Shown: positions 22,345 to 35,475, counted from the stretch's first letter. The stretch: 64,000 nucleotides of DNA from Limnephilus marmoratus (GCA_917880885.1 OU862908.1:55511819-55575818), one strand, 5' to 3'. Numbers and translations are program-made. Notes: generated by a model not told the origin, from the letters alone.

Positions 22345-25300
22345 TGTGATGAATTGCATTAACCAACAGTGAAAATAAGAAAATATTGTAGCTTCCCACT
22401 TTAATTCAAAAAGAAAATACCAATTAATTATAAAACAGATACACCTGCGACATCTACCGGTTCAAAGTAAATTGAATTCTTGTTGACGATAGGGATCTAC
22501 AATTAAGTAGATTGAGATGAGTATTGATGAAAAGAACACAGAGGGTGCTAGAAATCATCATTAATCAGCGTAATAATAAATAGTTGAAATCAACAGCCAA
22601 TCAGGTCTAAGCAGAAAGCTATAAATAACTAATGAAACCAATCACAGAATGGAAGGCGTAGCCAGATTTTGAACAAAGAAATGGACTTTGAACCAAGCAG
22701 TTAACCTGAGATTTATGGAAAAAAATATCGTCATCAACCGAAAGATCAATACACTATAATGTAAACAGGGTCTCACGCCCGGTGCATTAGATACAATGAC
22801 CCCAGATTTAAGATAAACAATCAGTACAATGAAGGTGTTGGCAACCGCCGTTAACGAACAAATTAATCCATATTATGTTGGAAAAACTAGGCAAGAAAAT
22901 AGCTAGAGATTTATGATAAGAGGAAAATTAAAGAAAAGACGTGTAAAACGTAAGAAAAGTTACTGTAGGGTTATTCAGTCGTATAACGAGTACATAGAGG
23001 GTCAGGGAAACCAGATTAAAAGGAAAGCGTACATTTTTCATTTAAAAGGAAGAAAAACGCTGGAAATTTGGAATGTCACTTTTGTCACGTCAGAAAAAAA
23101 CGATTTGAAAAGGAAATCTAATGGAAAAACTGGACGTTTAAACGGAAGTGTTTATTGAACAATATAAGATTTCGACTTAATTTTGCGTTTTCAGACGAGT
23201 TTAAATAGATATCGTTATATATTTGGAATAGGGAGGTCATACTGGTTACATTGCGTTAGGTAAATCAAACAAAAAGGAATTGTTTTCCGTCAATTGTTTG
23301 ACGAAAGTACTATGGAAGATAGGAAAGTTTGATGATAGACGTAAACATTATTTGAGTTGACGACCCCACACGTGATTTTGTTATTAAAACAATCAGAAAA
23401 CGAACATGGTTATAGACGATTAAAACCATTTTAATGGCTTTTTGGACGATAAAAATTATCATTGGGCATAGGGACTGTTTATTCAAACTAAAAACGATTA
23501 GATTTTATTACCCTCGAATAAACGCTGAGTTATCGGTCGGTACATCGAAGTCCAGACATAAACAGATGTCAAATTTTAAATTAATGTAGATTTAGGGGAG
23601 AAAGGGACGGAATTTGGGGGAAGATCCATATGAAGTAATAAAAATTGACATATATTTAAGGGCCGAAGTGGAAGTTTCTCCTAAAAAAAATGTGGAAAAT
23701 AACATAAAAAGTAATAGTATATAGAAAATGAAATTTTCTAAGAGGTGACATACATCGAAGACGAAACGGGGGGTAGTAAAAAAGAAAATAAAAACAATTA
23801 AAAGATGATTCCGTAAGGAAAACTCATGAAAATTCAGAAGTATCGATGAAAACAATAAATTTGGCTTGGAATGTAACTAATCATATAGATGTGGATAATA
23901 ACATAAGGATAAAAGAGGAAATTCGTAGGAAGAGTGTTGTGAATACAAGAAAATTCTAGGGGAAAGGGGAAAATTCAGATATACTACGTAAATAGAGAAA
24001 ATACGGGTTTAATGGAAAAAATTCATACAAGTAGCAGTGAGATAGAGTGGAAATTATAAAAATTGCAACTCGAAATTGCATAGTAAACATTTCGATATGG
24101 AGATAATCATGATTTGTGATAGGTACGGAAAAATCGAGACGTAAATATAGTTATCGAAGACGGACCTTTTACGAATTGAGAAAAAAAATAACAAAAAAAT
24201 TATGAAATTTGAGCTAATTTTGTATGACCAACAGACAAAAGGAATGAGGGGCATTTTGACGTAATATCGCCGGTCCGATCCTGGAAAAATGTTTAAACGA
24301 GATAGGGCATGAACAAAGTCATGAAAGGTGGACCTAACGACAGTTAAACAAAAATGACAGAATCGATATATGAAATCTCGAGTTGTTAGAGATTAAATTC
24401 GTGGATCAAAGATAGCTTAGATAGGCCATTCTAATCCTGAAAGGGGTTTAAAAGACAGGACTTAGTGAATTTTGGTTAGTCATCGGGGGTTTTGAAAAGC
24501 GGAAGTTTGTGAGACGTGACGTGACGTTTAAAGCGGTTATTAATTGAAAAATTGTCTAAGTGTTAAAAAATTTTTATGACTCTGAAATAATTGGAGTCAA
24601 GTCAATAGAAGTGATTTCGGACTTAGTATAATCTAGTGTTAGATAAAATGCATTTTAACAGAAAGTTCTAAGTGTCTAAAGTTTGGTATTAAATTCAGTG
24701 TAAGAGATTAGTACCATTAATAATAATTAATTAGATTCAGTGAGGTGATTAAATCATAAATTTAAATTGTGAAAAGTTAAAAAGTGCTGCAATAAATACA
24801 ATTTGTGTAGTGAAAAGTTCGGATTTTACAATCATTAAATATAAACATTTTGAGACTTAGGGAAATTGTGAAAAACAAAAATCAGTGAAATAAATAAATA
24901 AAGTTATGTGATAATTGATGTAATGCAAATAAGTGATAATTAATTATATGTGTCCAGTTTAAACGGCGAGAGTTATAGCAAATATCAAATATTTAAATTA
25001 ATTATTTTTTTTAAACAGTGCAAATTGAAAAGAGATAATAAATAAATAAAGTGCAAATCGAACATAATAATTTATCACAGGATTAATCTAGTATTAGATA
25101 AAATAATAATAATAAATATGGACTTTAGAATAAATAATACAAATTATTAAGTTGTTGTTAAATGAGATTGTGATAACTTAATAATAATAACTATTTCGGA
25201 AAGCTTAAATAAATAGTAAAACGTTATCTTACTACAAAATAAATAAAAAGGGTTCGGTGACAAACAAAAATAAAAATAATAAATTTCTTATTTCGTAAAT

Positions 25301-28300
25301 AATCGTGAAGTGGATGTTGCTTAAAATTTATAATTTAAACGGAATACATTTTGATTGATAAAGATTAATCATCAATTAATTCAGTTTAGAGTCAACGCAA
25401 TAGTGAAATAATGAATAAAGATGATTAATCTAGGATTAGTTAGACAATAGCTGAATTAGAGAGAAAAAATATAAAAGGTTTGTCGTGTTGAACCCGACAG
25501 GAGTGGACCTTTTGGGGTAAGTCCTTACAAAGTATAAAAATTTCTAGAGACATGAACGAGGCAGAGGGCAGCTGATCGTCGGTATAAAATTTTATATTAT
25601 TATAACAAAATATTATTTGCTTAATATGTGATATGTACCTATATTAAAATATTATATATATAAAATAGATATATTTATATATATATGTTTATATATATAT
25701 TCCAAGAAAGTTTAATCAAAAAGAAAAACACTTATATTAAAAGTAAAGGTTTCGATTTCGAATGCCTATCTTTGCATTTATCCGTAACTATTTAAAATAG
25801 TTATGTGTTTGACAAATTTCCAAGTCAAAGTTTTGTATTTATTTAGTATATATACTATTTATTATAACTTCAGCTAATATAAAATGATAAAAAAAAAATG
25901 AGTTATGAAATTAGAATTTACCTCAACTATAATAAAATTATATATATATCTGTGTATTTATGTATCGAGACATAAATATGTAAATTATAACTATATTTAT
26001 TTGGGATCAGGTTAAGGGCAATTGCAAAAAAAAAAAAGAAATTACCATTATTGAATTCGGAGTGTTTTAAAGGTAAACAAATGTCACGCGTTCTTGGATC
26101 TAGGTCACGAGGCCAGTGGGAATGTTGACATAACTAAAATTGTTTATAAAACAACTCGGTCAGTAGGGCACTGTGTTGAATGCTTTAGGAAGATGTCAAT
26201 CTTAGGATAGGGCAACACCATAACGTTGCGCAATTATATATATAAAAAAAGGGGTTAAACACAATCTTTAATTTGAACTTGAAGAGATATTTAGGATTGA
26301 ACAACTTGAAGGTAATTAGATTTATTATAGGCTAGTCAAATAAAAGATTATTGAAGAGTATCATTGAACATTTGAGAAAAATTTTATGGATTAACTACTC
26401 TCCTAGGTAGCTAATAGGTACATCAAACATTTGAAAAATCACGGGATAGTCAAATAAAAGAACTTGAAGAGTATCATTGAACATTTGAGAAAAATTTTAT
26501 GGATTAACTACTCTCCTAGGTAGCTAATAGGTACATCAAACATTTGAAAAATCACGGGATAGTCAAATAAAAGAACTTGAAGAGTATCATTGAACATTTG
26601 AGAAAAATTTTATGGATTAACTACTCTCCTAGGTAGCTAATAGGTACATCAAACATTTGAAAATCACGGGATAGTCAGATAAAGGATTATTGAAGGACTA
26701 CATGAAAAATTCGGGGAAAATTTATGAAATAATTGCTCTTACAGGTATAAATAATTTACATGAAGCAGTTGAAAAATCACGGGAGAGTAAAAATTTTACC
26801 AAAAGTTGAACCTTGGGGGAAAATTTAGAAAACAGTTCAACAATAGGAGGCAGTGGTCGCTCCTTAAAAAATCAAGGACCATTAACCAAACACATAATAG
26901 AGATGGCAATCTCTTAAAGAAAATTGTCAACCAAATCAATCAAAAGCTTGGAATTTTCGGCACTCCAGAACAAACCGAGATAATTGCTTATTATACTAGT
27001 ATCTATTAATATTTCCCACTTTTAATATGTATATATTCGGTCATCGGTTAAGGTTTTGTGCAGAATTCCTTTCCACGAAATCCGAGCTCGGGATTTGAGA
27101 CTGGCTAGACTCAAAATTGCGAGTTATAATCCTACCCAAACGTATGTTTACATATATATCTTTCTATGTACTGTACATTGGATGATGTGGACCCGCTTAC
27201 AATTAGCGTTTTAGACTCGACAGAGTTACTCTCACATCATTTCTTGTACGTGGAGGGAGGACTCACGACCCGTAACTCTGCAAAACACCGTGAGTATATG
27301 ATTGCAGATAGGACGAAACCGGTTCGCCCTAAGTAAATAGTAGACCTTGGAGGAGTAGGAATTTGGGGGTTTCGGGACTCGAGGAAAGGCCTGAATAGAG
27401 TACACGACGACATGGAAGATTGACAGAACAAGGTACTAAGACCCTCTGGAAAATCGCGTCGGCTGACTGTGCGAAGTTCTAGTTGATCCTTGACCATCCT
27501 GTTAACTTGCAGGAGGATAGGAGCCAAATTTTCGGCAGAAAAAGGGTATTATTCTGAGTTCGTCAAATTTGCAATCAATTAATTACATTAACCTACTAAA
27601 CCCATCTTTATATGTACCTTATAGCAGCTGAATCGGATTGGAGAGATGACAAGCAGATACAAAACAATCATAATCAAATTTACTAACAATTAACCATTTG
27701 AGTCATACTTAATTATTTGTTCAATTAAACATGCGTAATTCGATTAGTACAGGTTATTTACGAGTTCGTTAGGATGTAGGAAAACATAATAAGCGACGGA
27801 GGAAAGTTAGTTCATTTAGAGAAACTATTTAAAGTTAGATTTGCAAGAGAGAGACCAATACAGTTTGAAACTCAACGCTCTGACTAGAATCAAGAAGTTA
27901 CCACAAAGAATGAAAGTAATTAAAGTCCCATATCATAAATCAAAAAAAATTACACAACGTTTGATGGAGTTTAATTACAACATAAATACGAAAATATTTA
28001 CGTTCAAGGTCGTAAATAACGTATTAATTAGTTAAGTACATATATCTCTAAAGGTATGTAGTACAAGGGAGCTTTAAGTAAGCTTTCTGTAGTATCAAAG
28101 AAAATAAGGGTCCAATTTTCATGAAGGCTTGTGTGACGTAGGGAAGGAATTTTCCATCCCTACTACACACATGCAAAGCCTTAAAAATTTAAATATCGAT
28201 CAGAGCCAAAAGAAAAGTTCAAGAAAACTTGAAGGGATGAAAGAATTCCAAAAATAAAATAAATCAGCATCAAAAGATAGAAATATCAACTGTCTTGCCG

Positions 28301-28370
28301 ATGACGAGGAGAGTTTATATATTTAATATTAAACCAAGTTAAATCAAGAGGGGAAAGGAGAATTATCACA
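22345..28370 (+). mobile_element. 6-kb solo LTR inserted in LINE ORF2
   Basis: Begins TGTGAT and ends ATCACA (LTR-type TG...CA ends), flanked by the 4-bp repeat ATTG (22341-22344 and 28371-28374). Removing it and one ATTG rejoins ORF2 perfectly across the conserved NLN/WKSH boundary. At 6,026 bp it has no terminal repeats of its own and no recognisable protein, which fits a solo LTR left by recombination. It is collinear with 1-4977. The first half is strongly purine-biased on the + strand. Other readings (a noncoding DNA transposon with 6-bp inverted ends) cannot be fully excluded. Confidence 0.75.
26333..26671. repeat. Tandem repeat, about 113-bp unit, three copies
   Basis: Three near-identical units containing 'attaactactctcctaggta' start at 26333, 26447 and 26560. 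They lie within the solo LTR and differ from the arrays of copy 1. Confidence 0.95.
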
Positions 28371-28924
28371 ATTGGAAATCACATATTAATCAAATCACTT
28401 CTAAATTAAGATATCTGACCTACATATTTTATAGACTTAAGGAAGTACTAAACATTGAAAAATTGAAAATGATCTACTTTTCGCTGGTGCAATCATCAAT
28501 CACTTATGGCATTATAGGATGGGGTGGTGCACTTGATACATTTATTAAGCCTCTACAAATAATTCAAAAACACATAATTAAAGTCATATATAATAAACCT
28601 AAAACATTCTCGACCAACTTATTATACAAAGAAACTAAAATATTTAATATACGTAAATTATTTATATTACAAACTTTGAAATATGTATTCAAAAACAAAA
28701 ATAATTTCGAAATAAATGAAAACAGAATGAGCAAAAGAATAAATAATATATTTTACACCCCACAAACCAATACTAAATTATTGCAGACACATAGCAGTTT
28801 CATTGGTCCTCGTTCATTTAACCTTCTACCACTACAAACTCAAATGATAAATAAAATGATAAAATATGTAAAAGAGGTAAAATTATGGTTGAATAATGTA
28901 GATATTGAAACGCTTTTTCTATAA
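28371..28924 (+). pseudogene. LINE ORF2 3' part
   Basis: The frame resumes with NWKSHINQITSKLRYLTYIF, KMIYFSLVQSSITYGIIGWG and QIIQKHIIKV, the conserved post-RT region of this LINE group, and ends with a stop at 28922-28924. The reading frame is intact over 150 or more codons. Confidence 0.92.
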
Positions 28925-29812
28925 ATTTATCCATCATTCTACAACTCACTTTCTGTAATTCTCTAAACTGTAGTACAATATGTTTTCTGTTTATTTTTTT
29001 ATAATAACTAAAAAAAAAAAAATTAATTAAAAATTAGTATGTTTTTTCCATATTTTTATTTTTATTTTATAATGGCTGAAAAAAAACCTTTTTTACTTCT
29101 TCTACCTATGTAATACTAACTTTTTATACTAACTTTATATTTTATATGTTTTTTAAGTTTATTTTATACTTTGGATACTTGGAAATATAATTTTGTTTTA
29201 ATATTACCCACACTCAGGCAGTGCCTTAGTGGGTTTTCATTTCTTGTTAATACTATTTGTTATTATATATTATGTTATTATATGTATACTATTTGCTATT
29301 ATACATTATATTATGTACAAAGAAATGAGAATAAATAAAGTTTAAAAAAAAAAAAAAAAAAACGTTATCTAGTAAAAGCATGTTTCAAAATTTTTATTTT
29401 AGTTCAAATAAAATCATTTAAAAAAATATCCGAACACTTATTTATGACGAAAATTTCTCTATTTTGTCTATCTATTTTCCGTCTTACAAATTAATATATT
29501 TAAGATTTTTTTACATTCGTATTTTGCTTAAACATTATTGAAAAATTATTAATACTTATGATCTAAAAACAATTACAAAAAGTACATAATTTTAATAGAT
29601 TTATCATCACGCCTTTCAGCATTTTTGGATGTAGGTATAAATCAAAGCAATTTTGGAATGAAATAAAATTGATATTGAGTTATAATTTTAAAAAGCTGAT
29701 ACGGAGAATAAATAATCTTTCTCATTGGAACCGCCCTGTACGATCGTAAGAACATCTTTCGACGAAATGTGGATTTTCGGCCGCTGGCTGGTTAAAGCCC
29801 CTTAACACCCTG

Positions 29813-30292
29813 TATATCAGAATCTACTTGAATATAAAACGATTCATTTTATTTCATAAATCATAGGTAAACCTTTTATCTTCCATGAATAATATATTTA
29901 CTTTATTCTGCAGTGCGAATTTAGAGCATCCTTTTCATTCTTTTAAGTTTATCTCCCAAATCTCAGCCTTTGACGGCGCGCGTGATATTCCGCATATTCT
30001 GTTAATATTATTTTCATTTTGCTTTCTTTTTTTTTATTTTATTGTTTTGCCTTATTTATTGAATTCAGCATTTAATTTTGTGAAATTAAGGTACAGGTTT
30101 TGTAATGTTTACTCTTAGAACTTATAGTCATTTTTCTGAACCTCGCTCAAACAAAGCAGAAGGGTTATGTAAATTTTTGCGACGTATCTACAACATGAAT
30201 ATGATAGATTGAATAGATGAATATGAATAGACAGGTAACACTATAATTTCACGTAAAAATATTTTTTTTACGTGAATACCTCCAACTGCTCC
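29813..30292. other. No gene seen
   Basis: AT-rich sequence with a short palindrome 'ttcacgtaaaaata ... acgtgaa' at about 30248-30277. Confidence 0.5.
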
Positions 30293-30815
30293 CGTCTATA
30301 GCCAGTATGGCATCCCAATTGGGGTATGTTGTGAGGCTGAAGATATGTGGGGAGGGGAAGGAGTTGGAAAAATGAGGATGTACGTGGCTATTCAGATTTA
30401 GTCACCAAACACAGCTCAAACCTTTTTTTCTTAGTTTTTTTTTTACATGAACTCCACGCAGGACATTTTCATCTTTGGGGATGCTGTGTGGAGGGTTTTT
30501 TAAAGAAAGGAAGGAGAGGAGTGTTCTAGGAAGGAAAGGGGTTTAAGGGGTGGGTAGGAATCTGGGGTTCAGTTTGTCTTGGTCATCCGCCTCCTAGACC
30601 TAGATAAACCTCACCCTAATGAACCCGGGCACTTCTGCTAAATCACCAAACTTAGCGAACCACTTGGGGTGACCTATGGCAGAGGTGTTGGTTATCCAAT
30701 AAAGATTCCCGGGGCGGCGGTACCCATTCCCGCCTGCCATATTGAGAGATGGGAAAGATGAGGAAGTACCTGGCTATTCAGATCTAGTCACCGAACACGG
30801 CTAAAACATTTTTCC
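30293..30815 (+). repeat. Family A with inverted family B inside
   Basis: Family A left part (30293-30425) is followed by family B on the opposite strand (about 30445-30718), then a second partial family A left segment (30719-30815) with 'acctggctattcagatctag'. This is the reverse internal orientation relative to 10250-10915. Confidence 0.7.
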
Positions 30816-31202
30816 CATTACTTCTAAATACATTTCTAAATAACTTTTTACATAATTTATAAATACAGTAAGATGCAAACACAAGTAATGTAAAAATTAG
30901 CAAAAAGTAAATGTGTATATAATGCCTGCGTGTGAGTAATATAAACAAAAATGCTAAATTACATCAACAAGTACAAGTATAAAATGTTAATTTTAAAGAA
31001 ACTATAAAAATATCGGTATCTATGAAAATATTGTAGTAAAAGGGTGAAACGTAAAGTTTGTTGAATTTTGTTACAGTTTCAAGAAAGTAAATATTGTTAG
31101 TCTTGAAGTTACAGTAGAATTATACTGAAAAGTGAAGCATGAAGGTTTACGTGGAGTGTTTCAACTTCTGTATCATTCAGCCATAATTTTAAGCAAGTTT
31201 CA
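30816..31202. other. No gene seen
   Basis: AT-rich intron sequence without recognisable content. Confidence 0.5.
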
Positions 31203-31275
31203 ATTCTGAATAGTGGTCTTACATCAAGGCAATACTGCGAGTATCTTCCACTCTGGAACGTGTCGCAAATCATAC
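31203..31275 (+). repeat. Family A right-end fragment
   Basis: Matches 32490-32555: 'ctgaatagtggtcttacatc' through 'cttccactctggaacgtgtc'. Confidence 0.75.
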
Positions 31276-32319
31276 AATTTTAAATGATTAAACTGAGAAA
31301 ACACAAATTATTAGTTTAGTAGCATAGAATAATTTCCCACTAAAATATCCAATTACAAAGGATTCCCACACTTCATTAGTAGTGTATTGATATCCAAAGC
31401 CAGGCATTATCTTGTCTTATTAATAAATGGCAGTAATATTATTAAGACGATAGACATCACAATTAATTAATTCCCAGATGAATTTCTAATTCCAAGAAGT
31501 TTTAGGGCGCGTTGAGAACAGAATATTTCTGATGTCTTGTTACCAATACTACGTAGTAAAAATATCATCAATATCGTTTATTTAAACATCGAATAATAAT
31601 GCTACACTAAACTTTAAGCAAACATTAATTTTAAAAAAATAAATTAAAAAATTATTATTTAGTATATCCAATAAAAACAGCATAACTCTAAAACGATAGT
31701 TGTTAATAGATTTTATGACACGTAAATAATATCATACAATGTAAATTAATTTAATGAATGTGCCAAAAATCACTTTTGGCATGGAATATTTAATTCAGTA
31801 ATACTCGTACCAAATCCTCTTGGGACGTCTAATGTTTGAAATGTAGATGCAGCAGGTATCGATTTGTATGTTCGCTGCTTTATAGCATCAGCCGCTTATT
31901 GTGCTCAATTTTCGTAAGACGGAATACATCATAAAAATGATTGGCACTTCTTCGCATTTCTGAACAAACCAGTCCGTTTAACCGTAAATATTGTCCTTTC
32001 GAGTTTGGATAAAATTATCCGAACACAGGGCTAAATTCTGTTTCTAGGGGGTTTATCCCAAAAATGTACCGTTTATTACCCTAAACAAAAGCTCCGTACC
32101 CGTGTGATGGGTTCGTAGTTCCTCTGATTTCGCCCTTGAAAAGTCGCCCATTCTCGTGACTTTAGTCTTATATAAACAGCTTTTAAGTCCGTAGCATTAA
32201 TAATGTCCTCTCGTTATAAAATGTTTGTGAAAATGTTTCGTTATAAAATGTCTGTGGTTAAAATTGTTGTGAAAAAACGATTTTTTTTTCAATGTGCATA
32301 TTTTATGTCAACTCCTCAC
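31276..32319. other. No gene seen
   Basis: AT-rich intron sequence; nothing recognisable. Confidence 0.5.
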
Positions 32320-32554
32320 AAGAGTCCCGTCTGGATCCAGTGAGACTATAGCATCCCCAATAGGGGTATATTGTGAGGCTGGAGATAATGGGGAGGGAAA
32401 GGAGATAGGGAAGCTGAAGCTGGAGAAGTACCTGGCTATTAAGATCCCACGCTCAAACACGGCTGAAGCCATTTCAAGCATCGTTTTGATTCTGAATGGT
32501 GGTCTTACACCAGGGCGATACTGGGAGTAGCTTCCACTCTGGAACGTGCCGCAA

Positions 32555-32555
<1 letters not shown>
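32320..32555 (+). repeat. Family A, uninterrupted copy
   Basis: Carries left ('gagtcccgtc', 'gcatccccaataggggtata') and right ('ggtggtcttacaccagggcg') parts with no family B between them. It is the reference empty site showing that B is an insert in A at 10401. Confidence 0.75.

Positions 32556-32560
<5 letters not shown>

Positions 32561-32588
<28 letters not shown>
32561..32588. repeat. (TA)n microsatellite
   Basis: An uninterrupted TA run immediately after the family A copy. Confidence 0.95.
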
Positions 32589-32591
<3 letters not shown>

Positions 32592-32658
32592 ATAATTATA
32601 TATATAATCATTATTTTATTGAATTAATTGTGAAATAACACAAATAAAATTTATTTAC

Positions 32659-32738
32659 TCACGCCGGGATTCGATTCCGCGACCTTCGGATGCTTGAGAT
32701 GACTCAAGAGCGTTATCCCTCGACCATGGAGGCCGTCA
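32659..32738 (-). other. tRNA-like sequence, SINE-head candidate
   Basis: On the minus strand it carries an A-box-like TGGTCGAGGG, a potential anticodon arm (cttgag tcat ctcaag) and a B-box-like AATCGAATCCC. Acceptor ends do not pair and the T stem is imperfect, so a tRNA-derived SINE head or tRNA pseudogene is more likely than a tRNA gene. Confidence 0.45.
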
Positions 32739-34794
32739 AATTGCATTACACTTTTTACTCCCAATGTGCTAAAAATTAAGTTTTCGAAAAATTGTTTCCT
32801 TCGAATATCAGCTCAAAAACAACTCTGACTACATTAACCGATTTCTACTATATTTTGATTTTCCCAACAAGTTGATATCTAGGTACAAAGTGCCGTTAAC
32901 AAGATTTTTCTCACGAAAACGGTGCTATATGAATTTATCCAAACATTATTTTTAATATTGTTATTACTTCGAAATAAATATTATTTCTAAGAATACAAAA
33001 CATGAATGCAAACATAAATATTATTTCTAAGAAGATTTATCAAATTAATGTGGATTCTCATTTATTTTAACAATAATCCAACAATGCTGAGAAATACTGG
33101 AAGAAAGAAGAATTGGGCCAAATCCACAACTTCTGCAAACAACTTTGGACAAAGGGAAAACAAAATAAGAACATTTATTATCATTCGAGTTTATCAAAGA
33201 ATATTTAATAATATTTCTCCAGAATTCAGATCGCCGTCAGATAGAAAACAAAGACCTGATTTATTTCTCATTTCTCGGCAGATGTAATTAAGTATGTACT
33301 TATATTCATACTTACATTTTTGTCAAAGGTAATTTTCAAGTTCTTTATTTGTCACGAAATTTTTTAATCTTTCTTTAATATGCAAATAAAAATCATCCTT
33401 TTTTCGATATTTTATATCAATCTCATTTTACAAAACTAATTTTGGATTAGGAGAATTTTACAATACAGAAGTGATAGCGGCACAAAACTTAAGTAGAAAT
33501 AAAACAAAAATAAAAATACAAAGATATATAAAATAGGTTCCATGCCAACTCATAATCTTTTGGTAATAAACTATTTTTCTTTTTGGTTTATTTACAAGTA
33601 ATCTTAAAATTTTACATTTCTTTCTTCTTTCTATATTGAAAAAAACATGTACGTAAAGGACACTTGTGCATAATTATAAATAATTAAATTAATAAATAAT
33701 TAAATTGTACATATATTATAAATAATTAAATATTTTTGCCTAGTAAGATAAAGTTTTTTTGCGATGATTTTTTGATTTGTGTCCCAAGTCGGTCATTTGC
33801 AAATTAAATTTACGCCTATCAAAATGTTTCTGTCATTTGACTGTACTAAAACGGGAGACCTTCCTAGTTGGACAGTCAAAGCCTCTTTGTACTGATGTAT
33901 TCTTTCTAACAAAAACAAAAAAAAAAAAACAAATAAATAAAAAAAAATTAAAAGTCAACTCAACACCTCTTTGAAAATTCATTAAAACCTATAAAATAGT
34001 CCATAGCCCTAACCTAACCCATTTAACAATGTTTTTTTTTCAATGTCATCATTTTTAATGACTTTTCAGTGGAGGTTCTGAGTAGATTTCATTCTGAGTT
34101 ATCCGGTCACCTATAAAATAACACATATAAATTATAAAATGCAGACGATAAACTGATTCATATTGCAGAAGATGAGTATGAGAAAATATTCGGATACTGT
34201 CTAAAGACAGTTTTATCGAAGTAAATAAAAACAAGATAATATGACAGCATTCTTGATATATGCAGTTAAAAATATACACGAATCGAAAGATTTATTTAAA
34301 TAAAGACATTACAAAAATAATGGAAGACATCATCATCAAATAAGTGTCATTTTAGATACTTTTCAAAAATTGCAAAACTATTGGAAAAGCTTTAATTTAT
34401 CTAAAACATATTTTTGGTACGCATGATGTAAACCGATTCGTAGTAAAAATTAATCGAAAATAGTGATTTTGCATTAAGCTTCGCCAACGACATTCGTCAT
34501 GTAGCTCGTTGAGTTTTATTATGTTAGTAGCATTTAGCATTACTACTCTATACTTCGTCTGGCTTTCTAAATATTTTTTTCTTATCCAAAGCACGGTACC
34601 GATGTGACGTTGCGTCTGAAGATAGTTGAATTAACCTAGAAAATTCAGGCAGAAAAATCTGTGCAAATTTTACATTACCCACCGTGTGTGAGTTTTTAGT
34701 GAGAAGCTGTCACTAGCACGTTAATCAAGTTATTAGATTGTTAATGAAATCTTGTGAAGGAACTTTTCTTACGTTTCATTCTTTATTGTTTCAG
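32739..34794. other. Intron with a LINE-like tail
   Basis: AT-rich intron. At 33815-33965 there is a phrase 'gggagaccttcctagttgga' followed by an A-rich run; its reverse complement recurs at 40672-40725, so it is a repeated non-LTR 3' end. The rest holds nothing recognisable. The segment ends in the acceptor ttattgtttcag. Confidence 0.5.
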
Positions 34795-35475
34795 ATAATC
34801 GGAGTAATATCCGTATTCTTCATCTGCGTATCCATCCTGTCGTTCTGTCTGAAGACGCACCCGGACATGAGGGTGCCCTTCATCAGGAACGTGTCCGTGA
34901 AGACCGCCAACCAGAGCACGGGATGGGTGCTCGACAAGACGCAGACCAACGCGCACGTGGCCTTCTTCTACATCGAGTGCGTCTGCAACGCGTGGTTCAC
35001 CCTCGAGATCCTCGTCAGGTTCATCTCGTCACCAAACAAGTGTGAATTCATCAAGTCATCAGTTAACGTGATCGACTATATCGCGACGTTGAGCTTCTAC
35101 ATCGATCTCATTCTCCAGAAGTTCGCTTCTCATGTGGAGAATGCGGACATCTTAGAATTCTTTTCAATCATCAGGATAATGAGGCTGTTCAAACTGACGA
35201 GGCACTCTTCCGGGTTGAAGATTTTGATACAGACCTTCCGGGCTTCCGCTAAGGAGTTGACTCTTCTCGTGTTCTTCCTGGTGCTTGGTATTGTGATATT
35301 TGCGAGTCTGGTTTATTATGCCGAGAGGATACAGGCCAACCCGCACAATGACTTCAACAGCATACCCCTGGGGCTGTGGTGGGCCCTGGTTACCATGACG
35401 ACAGTGGGGTATGGAGACATGGCGCCCAAAACATACGTGGGGATGTTTGTGGGAGCCCTCTGTGCACTTGCTGGG
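34795..35475 (+). CDS. Shaw: Shaw-type Kv channel exon: S1 to S6
   Basis: This 681-bp, phase 0/0 exon encodes 227 residues of the membrane core of a voltage-gated potassium channel. S1 is [18 protein letters not shown]2 [20 protein letters not shown]3 [18 protein letters not shown]4 [17 protein letters not shown] (basic residues every third position, voltage sensor), and S5 [20 protein letters not shown]. The pore has [15 protein letters not shown] (selectivity filter at 35401-35421) and S6 starts [11 protein letters not shown]. The acceptor is tttcag before 34795 and the donor GTAAG at 35476. It tetramerises in the plasma membrane; Shaw/Kv3 channels carry delayed-rectifier-type potassium current. 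High GC relative to the introns and no breaks point to a live gene. The T1 exon(s) lie outside the window. Confidence 0.96.

Larger units (their letters stand above)
18927..29362 (+). mobile_element. LINE (non-LTR retrotransposon), split by LTR
   Basis: After removing the 6,026-bp insertion and one ATTG, the element is about 4.4 kb: a 5' region with a tRNA-like block, ORF1, ORF2 (endonuclease plus reverse transcriptase), a 3' UTR and a poly-A run at 29343-29362 preceded by aataaataaag. Both boundaries are placed by comparison with the empty site at 14516-14530. No target duplication is apparent, so a small target deletion is likely. ORF layout resembles Jockey/CR1-group elements; the exact clade is not settled. 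Confidence 0.88.
18645..29801. mobile_element. TTAA-target element copy, split by LINE
   Basis: Flanked by TTAA at 18641-18644 and 29802-29805, exactly inside the MITE right arm. Left piece 18645-18926 and right piece 29363-29801 align with the complete copy at 14249-14961. The left terminus lacks about 13 bases relative to that copy. Confidence 0.85.
18314..29812. mobile_element. TA-target MITE copy split by nested insertions
   Basis: Left end CAGGGTGTTAAGGGACG at 18314 is preceded by TA. The right end CACCCTG (29806-29812) is followed by TA. The body 18314-18644 aligns with 9601-9953 up to cgtccc+TTAA; the last seven bases reappear after the insertion. The MITE itself is about 338 bp; everything between 18645 and 29805 was inserted later. 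Confidence 0.87.

Noticed and set aside
22913..23158. Lys/Arg-rich open frame in the solo LTR
   Set aside because: The purine-rich strand automatically yields Lys, Arg, Glu and Gly codons; no such frame is kept in the related copy at 1-4977.
22345..28370. DNA transposon reading of the 6-kb insert
   Set aside because: The inverted similarity of the ends is limited to TGTGAT/ATCACA, as expected of LTR termini, and no transposase is present. LTR is preferred, though not proven.
32659..32738. Functional tRNA gene
   Set aside because: The acceptor strands do not pair and the T stem has mismatches; only Pol III box-like elements are supported.
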